From Rhodospirillaceae bacterium (GTDB lineage: Bacteria > Pseudomonadota > Alphaproteobacteria > Reyranellales > Reyranellaceae): DNA of 48,299 nt. Within the stretch, counting starts at the first letter, position 1, and each line of letters opens with the position of its first letter. The position numbers and the translations under genes are program-made. Below, in pieces: positions 41,529 to 48,299 of this stretch. The notes beneath the pieces were generated by a model, which worked only from the letters and a program-made list of their open reading frames with translations, was not told the DNA's origin and searched no databases. Where the stretch lies: the NCBI GenBank assembly GCA_009772935.1, contig WOUR01000040.1, positions 1-48,299 on the forward strand, written 5' to 3'.

Positions 41529-41729
41529 TCAGGCGTGGCGCAGGGTGCCGCGCAACTGCTCGACGTTGGACTGGGCGGCCACGATCCGGCCCATCAGGTT
41601 GACCCGCCGGATCACCAGGCTGGTGTTGCGTGGATTGACGTTCAGCGCCTTCGACAGATCGTTGAGATCGTCGCGGAGCCGATTGAGACTCGTTTCGAGC
41701 TCGGCAAGCTTCCTGTCGTCCCTGCGCAC
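41529..41729 (-). CDS. Small coiled-coil-like hypothetical protein
   Basis: A 66-residue protein from a GTG at 41729 with GAGGG upstream. It reads RRDDRKLAELETSLNRLRDDLNDLSKALNV and then RRVNLMGRIVAAQSNVEQLRGTL, two charged amphipathic helices. It lies 80 bases downstream of the M81 peptidase gene on the same strand. No family recognised; the start is uncertain because the frame is open far upstream inside the peptidase gene. Confidence 0.5.
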   Translation of the reverse strand: MRRDDRKLAELETSLNRLRDDLNDLSKALNVNPRNTSLVIRRVNLMGRIVAAQSNVEQLRGTLRHA

Positions 41730-41809
41730 CGGTACCCTCGCAAAAACCGCGGTCCGCAGGATATCACGAGACCGCGCGGCGGCGCCGTGGCGACGGCCCC
41801 CGTTTTGTA

Positions 41810-43306
41810 TCAATCGTACGGATCGAGCGGCCAGATCGGCCGGCGCAGCTTGGCATAGGTGAAGCGCGAGGCGTCGGTCGAGCACAGGCCGCCGGCATCG
41901 ACCAGCATCACCTCGCGCGCGATCGGCTCGAAGGCGGCGCGGAAATGCTGCGAGCTCTTCACCACCAGCACGTTGCGCGTGAGCGGATCGATGCCCTGGC
42001 TGAGGAAGACCTGCAGGTCGATCGTGTGCATGCGCGTCGAGGTCGTCACGACGTCGATGCCGTCGCCGAGCCGCAGCACGGCGGTCGCGCCCAGCGCCAC
42101 CTGCACGCCGGCGTTCATCGGCCCGTCGTTGCGGAAGTTGCCGTCGGAGAGATGGCGCACCTCCGCCGTCGCCCGCACCGGTGCGCCCAGCGACGGATCG
42201 GTATGGCCGCCCAGCGCCACCTCGATGCGCGCGCCGACGCCCGCCTTCAGCGCCTGTCGCACCGTGCCGGGATCGTAGATCGTGCCGACCGCCACGTTGG
42301 CGATGCCGGCCTCGAGCAGCGCGCGCAGCAGGTTGGGCGCATCGTTGTAGCCGCCGCCGCCGGGATTGTCGGTGCCCTCGGCCAGGACCAGCGGCCGGTC
42401 GCCACCGCGTCGCGCGGCCGCCACCGCCTCTTCGATCGAGCGATAGGACGAGGAGAACTCGGTGCGGCGCGCCCACATCTCGGCGATCAACGCCTCGGCC
42501 GCCTGCCGCGCGGCGTCTTCTGCGCCCGGCTCGTGGCTGACGGCGATCGACGGGCCCGCCCATTGGATGTCCGACCAGGTGAAGCCCACCTGGATCGACA
42601 CCACGTGCAGCCCCGGCTGCTTCTCGAAGGCGTCGGCGCGGGCCAGCAGGTCGCGCATGATGCCGGGCTGCGTCGTGCGGCCGTGATCGGCGCCCTTCAG
42701 CATCGCCGGCTGCACCAGGAGGCAGCGCGGCCGCTTCCATCCCTGCAGCGCATCCTCGACCAGCCGGGCCGCCTGCACCGCGCGCTCGTAGCCATCGACA
42801 TGCGGATAGGTGCGGTAGCTCACCAGCGCATTGGCATGCCGCGCCATTCGCGCCGTGGCGTTGGCGTGCAGGTCGAGGGTCGCCACCACCGGCACGTCGG
42901 GACCGACCACGCCGCGCACCGCCTCGAGCAGCGCGCCCTCGGCATCGTCCTCGGTCTCGCTCACCATGGCGCCGTGCAGCGACAGGCAGACCGCGTCGAC
43001 AGGGCCTTTCCCGTCACCGCCGCCGCGCGCCGCGTCGAGGATGCGGTCGCGGATGTGCTCCCAGGCCTCACGGGTGAGCGGCCCCGAGGGAATGGTGTTG
43101 GCGGCCACGCCCCACACCGGTTCCCAGCCATGGGTCTTCGCCGCGTCGATGAAGCCGCCCAGCTCGTTCCGCGTGCCGGTGAAGTTGGGCACGATCGCAT
43201 CGCCCTCGACCAGGCGCTGGCGGCGATAGTCCTCCAGCGTGGTCGGCAATTTCGAGAAGGTGTTGGTCTCGTGCATGAACTGCGCGATCAGGACCCGGCT
43301 GGCCAT
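41810..43306 (-). CDS. M81-family metallopeptidase (MlrC-like)
   Basis: A 498-residue enzyme of the MlrC/M81 family, whose best-known member cleaves linearised microcystin. It begins VLIAQFMHETNTFS, has LSLHGAMV (108-115), the zinc-site segment ATLDLHANAT with D145 and H147, and YRTYPHVDGYERA with H169. The C-terminal DUF1485-type domain follows (NPGGGGYNDAPNLLRALL near 320). Natural substrates in soil bacteria are not known but are likely small peptides or lactam-like compounds. The start follows GGGAGCG. It is 17 bases after the peptide-type binding protein gene. Confidence 0.9.
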   Translation of the reverse strand: MASRVLIAQFMHETNTFSKLPTTLEDYRRQRLVEGDAIVPNFTGTRNELGGFIDAAKTHGWEPVWGVAANTIPSGPLTREAWEHIRDRILDAARGGGDGKGPVDAVCLSLHGAMVSETEDDAEGALLEAVRGVVGPDVPVVATLDLHANATARMARHANALVSYRTYPHVDGYERAVQAARLVEDALQGWKRPRCLLVQPAMLKGADHGRTTQPGIMRDLLARADAFEKQPGLHVVSIQVGFTWSDIQWAGPSIAVSHEPGAEDAARQAAEALIAEMWARRTEFSSSYRSIEEAVAAARRGGDRPLVLAEGTDNPGGGGYNDAPNLLRALLEAGIANVAVGTIYDPGTVRQALKAGVGARIEVALGGHTDPSLGAPVRATAEVRHLSDGNFRNDGPMNAGVQVALGATAVLRLGDGIDVVTTSTRMHTIDLQVFLSQGIDPLTRNVLVVKSSQHFRAAFEPIAREVMLVDAGGLCSTDASRFTYAKLRRPIWPLDPYD

Positions 43307-43323
43307 GTCGGAACGCTCCCGCC

Positions 43324-44901
43324 TTACCGCTTCTCGACGTTCCAGAAGACCGTCACCGGCGAAGTGACGTTGCCGGTCACGGTCTTGCGGCGCGCCATCG
43401 CGCTGGTGAATTGGCCGAGGAAGGCATGGGTCGGCACCTCGGCGGCGCGCCGCTGGATCTTCTCGACGATCTCCTTGCGCTTCGCCTCGTCGGGTTCGTC
43501 GGCGAAGGCATTGCGCAGCCGCACCAGCTCCTCGTCGCAGGGCCAGCCGAACGGGGCCTTGTCGCAGGTCGCCACGATGAAGCCCAGCGCCAGTGGATCG
43601 AGCGCATCCGGCGCCGAGGTCGAGGTGATCAGCACGTTCCACCCGCCCTTGTCCGGCGGATCCTTCTTGGCGCGGCGGGCGACCAGCGTCTGCCAGTCCA
43701 TCGACTGCATGTCGACCTTCATGCCCGCCTTCTCCATCAGCGCCTTGGCGATCGGCGCCATGTTCGCGAGCGCATAGAGGTCGGTCGAATGCAGCAGCAC
43801 GACGGGCGTGTTGTCATAGCCGCCCTCGGCCAGCAGCTGCCTGGCCTTGGCGAAGTCGCTCTCGTACTTGTCGGCGAAGCCCACCGTCGTCTCGTAGGGG
43901 CCGCCGCAGATGAACATGGCCTTGCAGACCTGGTAGAATTGCGGATCGCCGATCACGCCGTCGAGGAAGTCCTTCTGGTTCAGCGCATAGAGCATCGCCT
44001 GCCGGTTCTTGGCATTGTCGAACGGCTTGTGCAGCTGGTTGAAGCGATAGATGTACTGGTTGCCCCACTTGCTGGGATTGATCAGCTCGGCGTTGCGGTC
44101 CTTCTTGAGCAGCGGATAGAGGTCGTGCTGCGGCGCCTCGATGATGTCGATCTCGCCGGCCTGCAGCGCGCTCACCGCGGTCTGCTGGTCGGGCATGGCG
44201 ATCCACTCAACCCGTTCGACCTTGGCGACCTTGCCCCCGGCGAGACCGGACGCGGGCTCGGGCCGCGGCTTGTATTTCGGGTTCTTGACGTAGACGGTCT
44301 TGTCGCCGGGCTTCCACTCGTCGGCCTTGAAGATGAAGGGACCGGAACCGACGAACTCCTTGATCTGGTCGTTGGGCGAGGTCTCGGCGACGCGCTTGGG
44401 CATGATGAAGGGATTGCCCGAGGGCTTGGACAGCGCCTGCAGCACCACGCCGGTCGGCGCCTTCAGCACGAGCCGGAAGGTCCTGGCGTCGATCGCCTTC
44501 GCCTCGGCGAGCTTGCCCCACAGGATCTGGCCCACCGAATCGCGCACCGCCCAGCGCTTGAGCGAGGCCAGCACGTCCTCGGTGGTGACCGGCTGGCCGT
44601 CGTGGAACTCGAGCCCGTCGCGCAGGGTGAAGGTCCAGGTGAGATTGTCAGGCGTGACGTTCCAGGTCTCGACCATCTGCGGCTTGATCTTCAGGTCGCC
44701 GTCGAGCGCGAACAGCGTGTCGTAGACCATGTAGCCGTGGTTGCGCACGATGAAGGCCGAGGTCCAGATCGGATCGAGGATCTTGAGGTCGGAATGCATC
44801 ACCACGCGCAGCGTCTTCGGCTGCTGCGCCTCGCCCGCCGCCGGCAGCATCAGCGCCACCGCGGCCGCCGCCAGCCATCCCATCGCCCGACGTCCCGCCA
44901 T
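43324..44901 (-). CDS. ABC transporter substrate-binding protein, family 5 (peptide/nickel type)
   Basis: A 525-residue periplasmic binding protein: signal peptide (to about residue 25, GEAQ), then KTLRVVMHSDLKILDPIWTSAF, the family-5 opening. Other signatures are WTFTLRDGLEFHDGQPVTTEDVLASLKRW (about 88-116) and GSGPFIFKADEWKPGDKTVYVKNPKY. Ligands are peptides, opines or related compounds. Permease and ATPase genes are absent, so it works with a system elsewhere. GGAGGGGCGGG precedes the ATG. Likely one operon with the M81 peptidase, suggesting uptake then hydrolysis of the same compound (inference). Confidence 0.9.
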   Translation of the reverse strand: MAGRRAMGWLAAAAVALMLPAAGEAQQPKTLRVVMHSDLKILDPIWTSAFIVRNHGYMVYDTLFALDGDLKIKPQMVETWNVTPDNLTWTFTLRDGLEFHDGQPVTTEDVLASLKRWAVRDSVGQILWGKLAEAKAIDARTFRLVLKAPTGVVLQALSKPSGNPFIMPKRVAETSPNDQIKEFVGSGPFIFKADEWKPGDKTVYVKNPKYKPRPEPASGLAGGKVAKVERVEWIAMPDQQTAVSALQAGEIDIIEAPQHDLYPLLKKDRNAELINPSKWGNQYIYRFNQLHKPFDNAKNRQAMLYALNQKDFLDGVIGDPQFYQVCKAMFICGGPYETTVGFADKYESDFAKARQLLAEGGYDNTPVVLLHSTDLYALANMAPIAKALMEKAGMKVDMQSMDWQTLVARRAKKDPPDKGGWNVLITSTSAPDALDPLALGFIVATCDKAPFGWPCDEELVRLRNAFADEPDEAKRKEIVEKIQRRAAEVPTHAFLGQFTSAMARRKTVTGNVTSPVTVFWNVEKR

Positions 44902-45014
44902 CCCGCCCCTCCTTCATTTGAAGTGAAGAAGGCTAGGGCGCCGTCGCGGCGGCTGGAAATTCATTCGGCCGGAAGGTTCATTCCTTCACCTCATGGACAA
45001 CGGCACGGCCGGTC

Positions 45015-46010
45015 CTACTCCACGCGGATGTTGCCGGCCTTCGCGATGGCGCCGAAATCGGCACGCTCCGCCGTGATGAAGGCGAGCGTCTCGGCCGGCG
45101 TCGTGATCCGCGGTGAGGCGCCCAGCTCGCGGATGCGGGTGGCGACGGCCTCCTCCTGCAGCGCCTGGTTGATCGCGCCGTTCAGTCGCTGGACGATCTC
45201 GGTGGGCGTGCCCTTGGGCGCCATGAAGGCGTACCAGGCCACCCACTCGCGCTGATCGAGGCCCAGCTCCATCATGGTCGGCACGTCGGGCAGGCGCGGC
45301 GAACGCTCGCGCGAGGTGATGGCCAGCGCCCGCAGCTTGCCGCCGGCGATGTGCCCGGCGCTGGCGCCCAGGCTGTCGACCGTGATCGGCACCTCGCCGT
45401 TGATCACCGCCAGCAGCGACTGAGGGGTGCTGCGATAGGGCACGGCCGGCAGGTCGAGCTTGTGGCGGATCTTGCTGTCCTCGGCGACCAGGTGCGGGAT
45501 GCTGCCGGATGCCGGCAGGCCGTAGCGCCACTGGCCGGGCTCGGCCTGCGCCTTGGCGATGAACTCGGGCATCGTCTTGAACGGCAGCGACGGCGTCACC
45601 ACCCAGACCAGCGGCGAGGTGACGGCCACCGAGATCGACGCGAGATCGTCGACCGGATCGAGCGGCATGTTGGGATAGATGCTGCTGCCGATCGAGATGG
45701 CGCCGACATGGGCGAACATGAAGGTGTAGCCGTCCGGCGCGCTGCGCTGGACCTCCTGCATGCCGATGATGCCGTTGGCGCCGGGCTTGTTGTCGACCAC
45801 CACCGGCTGCCCCAGCAGCTCGGCGAGCCGCGGCGCCAGGATGCGGGCATAGACCTCGTAGCCGCCGGCCGCGCTCGGCACGAGCAGCCGCAGCCGCCGG
45901 TTGGGCCAATCGCTGCCCGCGGCGCTCTTCTGAGCAACGGCAGGCGCGGTCGCCAGAACGGGTGACGTGGCGATGAGGCCGCCCAGCGCGGCGCGACGTG
46001 TCAGGCGCAT
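45015..46010 (-). CDS. Bug/TctC-family extracytoplasmic receptor
   Basis: A 331-residue exported protein: basic N-terminus and signal (MRLTRRAALGGLIATSPVLA, cleavage about 27), then WPNRRLRLLVPSAAGG, the typical Bug opening, and KPGANGIIGMQEVQRSAPDGYTF near 80-104. These receptors bind carboxylates such as citrate, terephthalate or nicotinate for a TctAB permease. No tctA/tctB is near; expansions of such orphans are usual in Burkholderiales and Reyranella-like bacteria. GGAGGAG precedes the ATG. Confidence 0.92.
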   Translation of the reverse strand: MRLTRRAALGGLIATSPVLATAPAVAQKSAAGSDWPNRRLRLLVPSAAGGYEVYARILAPRLAELLGQPVVVDNKPGANGIIGMQEVQRSAPDGYTFMFAHVGAISIGSSIYPNMPLDPVDDLASISVAVTSPLVWVVTPSLPFKTMPEFIAKAQAEPGQWRYGLPASGSIPHLVAEDSKIRHKLDLPAVPYRSTPQSLLAVINGEVPITVDSLGASAGHIAGGKLRALAITSRERSPRLPDVPTMMELGLDQREWVAWYAFMAPKGTPTEIVQRLNGAINQALQEEAVATRIRELGASPRITTPAETLAFITAERADFGAIAKAGNIRVE

Positions 46011-46324
46011 CGATGTCTCCTCCGGGCCAGGTCATGTCGCCTGCTTTCTGCCAGCGTAGAGGATGCGGTTGGGGGAGGACTACGGGGCCGGCGCGGCTGC
46101 TATCGCAGGGCGGAGGTGCCGAATCAGTCGCGCTGCAAGGGCGCCGCTCGGGCGTGTGCGATGTTATGTGGCCTCATGGGAAGCCGCGCGGCGGCGTATA
46201 CGATCGTGTTCACAGCGCTATCCCGATCGCGAAGTCGGGTTGCCAGGATTGAGAAGGGTATTGGGTTCCGTGACATGCCGAAAACGCCTGGGCCGGCATT
46301 GACCCAAAGGGGAGAGCGGCCTTC
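46011..46324. other. Intergenic region between divergent receptor and kinase genes
   Basis: These 314 bases separate two genes read away from each other, so they must hold both promoters. I could not assign a convincing -35/-10 pair or operator. Short frames on both strands have low-complexity, Arg/Ser-rich products and no ribosome sites. Confidence 0.5.
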
Positions 46325-48299
46325 ATGGTCGATATGAGATCAGAGACGACGGCGACCGATCCGGAAGTCGATTTCGTCGCTCTGCCGGTGGGCACCCTGA
46401 TCGGGCGCTATGAAGTCCTGTCCGTGCTGGGCCAGGGCGGCTTCGGCATCACCTATCGGGCGCGCGACGTCCAGCTCGATCGCGAAGTGGCCATCAAGGA
46501 GTATCTGCCGACCGCCCTGGCGGTGCGCCAGAACGGCGTCACCGTGATGCCGCGCTCGACCAAGGCGGCGGAGGACTTCACCTGGGGCCGCGACCGCTTC
46601 GTCGCCGAGGGCCGGGTCATGGCGACGCTGCATCGCGCGCCCGGCATCGTCCGCGTCTACGACTTCCTCGAGATCAACGGGACCGCCTACATCGTCATGG
46701 AGATGCTCCACGGCGATACGCTCGAAGGCCACATCCGGAAGAGCGGCCGCCTGGAGGCATCGGCGATCGACCGCATCCTGTGGCCGCTGCTCGACGGGCT
46801 CGAGCAGGTCCACGATGCGGGCTTCCTGCATCGCGACATCAAGCCCGCCAACATCCTGCTCGATGCCGCCGGCAACCCGACCCTGATCGACTTCGGCGCC
46901 TCGCGCGCCGCCATGGCCGGCCGGACCGTGGCGATGACCGCGATCTTCACGCCTGGCTATGCCGCGCCGGAGCAGTTCACCTCCGCCAAGCAGGGCCCCT
47001 GGACCGACATCTACGGCGTCTCGGCCACGCTCTACCACGCCATCACGGGACGCTCGCCGCCGTCGGCTTTCGATCGCATGCTCGACGATGCCTACGAGCC
47101 CGTCGCAACGGCGGCGCCGCCGGGCTTTGCCCCCGGTTTGCTGGCCGGCATCGACGCGGGCCTTGCGGTACGCGCCACCGAGCGGCCGCAGTCGATCGCG
47201 GGCTGGCGTCGGATCCTGTCGTTGATGGCGGCCCCCGACGATGCGCTGACGGTCGCAGCGCGGCGCCGCCCCGATCCCGCCGCGACCCTCGTGGCAAGCA
47301 CCCCGAGACCCGCTGCGGCGCCGCCGCCCGCGCCCGGCGTCGAACCGGCGATCTCCACCCCTGCCCTTCCGGCGGCAAATCCGAAGAGCCGCAGGGCGCT
47401 CTACGCCGGGACCGCGGTCGCCGCCCTGATCCTGGCGGGCGGCGGCTACTTCATGCTCGCGCCCAAGCCTCCCGCACAAGAGGCCCTCACCTCCCGGGGC
47501 GTGGCCGTGCAGGACCTGAAGGTGGAGGACCTCGAGCGCGCACTCGCGGAGCGGCGCGCAGCCGATGCGGCGGCGGCCGACAAGAAACGCCTGGAGGAAG
47601 CGGCCCAGAAGAAGGCGATCGACGAGGGAGCCGCGAAGCAGCTGGCGGATGCGGAACTGGAAAAGGCCCAGCAGCTGCGCCAGAAGGCGGAAGAGGATCT
47701 GGCGAAGCTGAAGGCCGAGATCGAGGCCCGACGCCAGGAACAGCAGACGGCCGCCATGCGTGCCGAAGCCGAGGCGGCCCAGCGCAAGGCCGAGGCGGAG
47801 ATGGCCGCCCTGCGCCAGGCCGAAGCCGATGCCCAGAAGAAGGCCGAGGCCGACGCCGATGCCAAGCGTCTGGCCGACGAGGCTCTGGCCAAGGCCCAGG
47901 CGGAGCGCCAGAAAGCCGATGCCGAGGCAGCGGCCGCCAACGACAGGAAGACGGCGGAAGCGGCCGAGGCGGCGCTGCGTCTCGCGCCCTCCGACCGCCA
48001 ACGGATCCAGGTCGCCCTGACGTCGCTGGGCTTCGATACCCGCGGCAACGACGGCGCCCTGGGACCGCGCTCGCGCGACATGATCGCCAGCTGGCAGAAG
48101 GCGCGCGACCTGCCGGCGACGGGCTTCCTGACCGGCCCCCAGCAGCAGGCCCTGCTGCGCGAGGCGGCGCCGGCGATCGCCCGCTACAACGACGACCAGA
48201 AGAAGATCGAGGACGACAGGAAGAAGGCCGACGAGGACGCAAGGGCGAAGACAGCCGCCGCGGCTGCACCGGCCGCCCCCCCGCCCCCGGCGGCCGCAG
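46325..48299 (+). CDS. Membrane Ser/Thr protein kinase with coiled coil and peptidoglycan-binding-like domain (3' partial)
   Basis: At least 658 residues, open to the window end. Residues about 28-300 are a Hanks-type kinase with every key element: GQGGFG (36-41), K58 in VAIKEYLP, E95, HRDIKPAN (169-176), DFG (189-191) and APE (214-216). A Pro/Ala linker, one membrane helix (359-379) and a long Ala/Glu/Lys-rich coiled coil (about 395-550) follow. Residues 555-612 (RIQVALTSLGFDTRGNDGALG, SWQKARDLPATGFLTGPQQQALL) fit a PG_binding_1 domain, outside the cytoplasmic membrane. The EYLP motif is typical of proteobacterial PpkA-like kinases. GGGGAGAG lies upstream. Confidence 0.9.
   Translation, partial: MVDMRSETTATDPEVDFVALPVGTLIGRYEVLSVLGQGGFGITYRARDVQLDREVAIKEYLPTALAVRQNGVTVMPRSTKAAEDFTWGRDRFVAEGRVMATLHRAPGIVRVYDFLEINGTAYIVMEMLHGDTLEGHIRKSGRLEASAIDRILWPLLDGLEQVHDAGFLHRDIKPANILLDAAGNPTLIDFGASRAAMAGRTVAMTAIFTPGYAAPEQFTSAKQGPWTDIYGVSATLYHAITGRSPPSAFDRMLDDAYEPVATAAPPGFAPGLLAGIDAGLAVRATERPQSIAGWRRILSLMAAPDDALTVAARRRPDPAATLVASTPRPAAAPPPAPGVEPAISTPALPAANPKSRRALYAGTAVAALILAGGGYFMLAPKPPAQEALTSRGVAVQDLKVEDLERALAERRAADAAAADKKRLEEAAQKKAIDEGAAKQLADAELEKAQQLRQKAEEDLAKLKAEIEARRQEQQTAAMRAEAEAAQRKAEAEMAALRQAEADAQKKAEADADAKRLADEALAKAQAERQKADAEAAAANDRKTAEAAEAALRLAPSDRQRIQVALTSLGFDTRGNDGALGPRSRDMIASWQKARDLPATGFLTGPQQQALLREAAPAIARYNDDQKKIEDDRKKADEDARAKTAAAAAPAAPPPPAAA

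Noticed and set aside
46116..46337. Short plus-strand frame before the kinase gene
   Set aside because: No ribosome site, Arg/Ser-rich composition, and it overlaps the kinase start.
46340..48001. A 553-codon minus-strand frame opposite the kinase gene
   Set aside because: It is the antisense shadow of the Ser/Thr kinase, which has every catalytic motif in the plus frame; the minus product is Arg/Gly-rich with no domain pattern.

Overview
The window is a high-GC bacterial chromosome segment, gene-dense, with many ATGA start/stop overlaps and short intergenic gaps. The gene families (cobalt-type nitrile hydratase with its activator, Bug-type TctC receptor, M81 peptidase, NsrR/OhrR-like regulators, FecI-FecR-TonB receptor cassette, a CTTG-N17-CCTA heat-shock promoter) point to an alphaproteobacterium, plausibly a soil or water Reyranella-like member of Rhodospirillales/Hyphomicrobiales. 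The genus is inference only. No rRNA, tRNA, CRISPR array, intact transposase, integrase or prophage was seen.

Layout. 1-1964: end of an exbD-like gene, a PepSY membrane protein and a PCu(A)C copper chaperone in one overlapping run. 2004-6074: nitroreductase, M48 lipoprotein-like protease, small proteins, a lone receiver, Hsp20 with a likely ROSE thermometer and RpoH promoter, and an orphan FecR. 6280-7954: nitrile hydratase alpha, beta and activator. 7958-10492: a class III nucleotide cyclase, a decayed TRAP permease and a small repeat with inverted ends. 10476-16252: iron-uptake unit on the minus strand (Fur box, ECF sigma, FecR, TonB-dependent receptor, PepSY protein). 16236-16614: a small precursor peptide with a lasso-type leader motif, followed by a decayed tandem copy; this is the best candidate for something undescribed. 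16710-25852: SGNH-like protein, PAS-receiver protein, small proteins, LysR with a divergent NTF2/SDR pair, a second copy of the repeat, and an OhrR-like regulator divergent from a GMC oxidoreductase. 25921-32091: heavy-metal (copper/silver type) RND efflux cluster rich in His-containing exported proteins. 32099-36376: divergent SRAP protein, MFS transporter, receiver protein and small lipoproteins. 36441-38371: NsrR-like regulator divergent from a truncated haemoglobin, a DUF1971 protein and a methyltransferase. 38390-48299: NhaA antiporter, two related exported proteins, M81 peptidase with a peptide-type binding protein, a TctC-like receptor, and a large Ser/Thr kinase that runs off the end.

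How parts fit. Two metal themes recur: iron uptake (two PepSY proteins, TonB receptor, sigma/anti-sigma) and copper handling (PCu(A)C, RND pump, DUF305 protein). Stress sensing is the third theme: heat (Hsp20), organic peroxide (OhrR-like) and nitric oxide (NsrR-like). All start codons were chosen from visible ribosome binding sites, overlaps and family lengths; no database search was possible.
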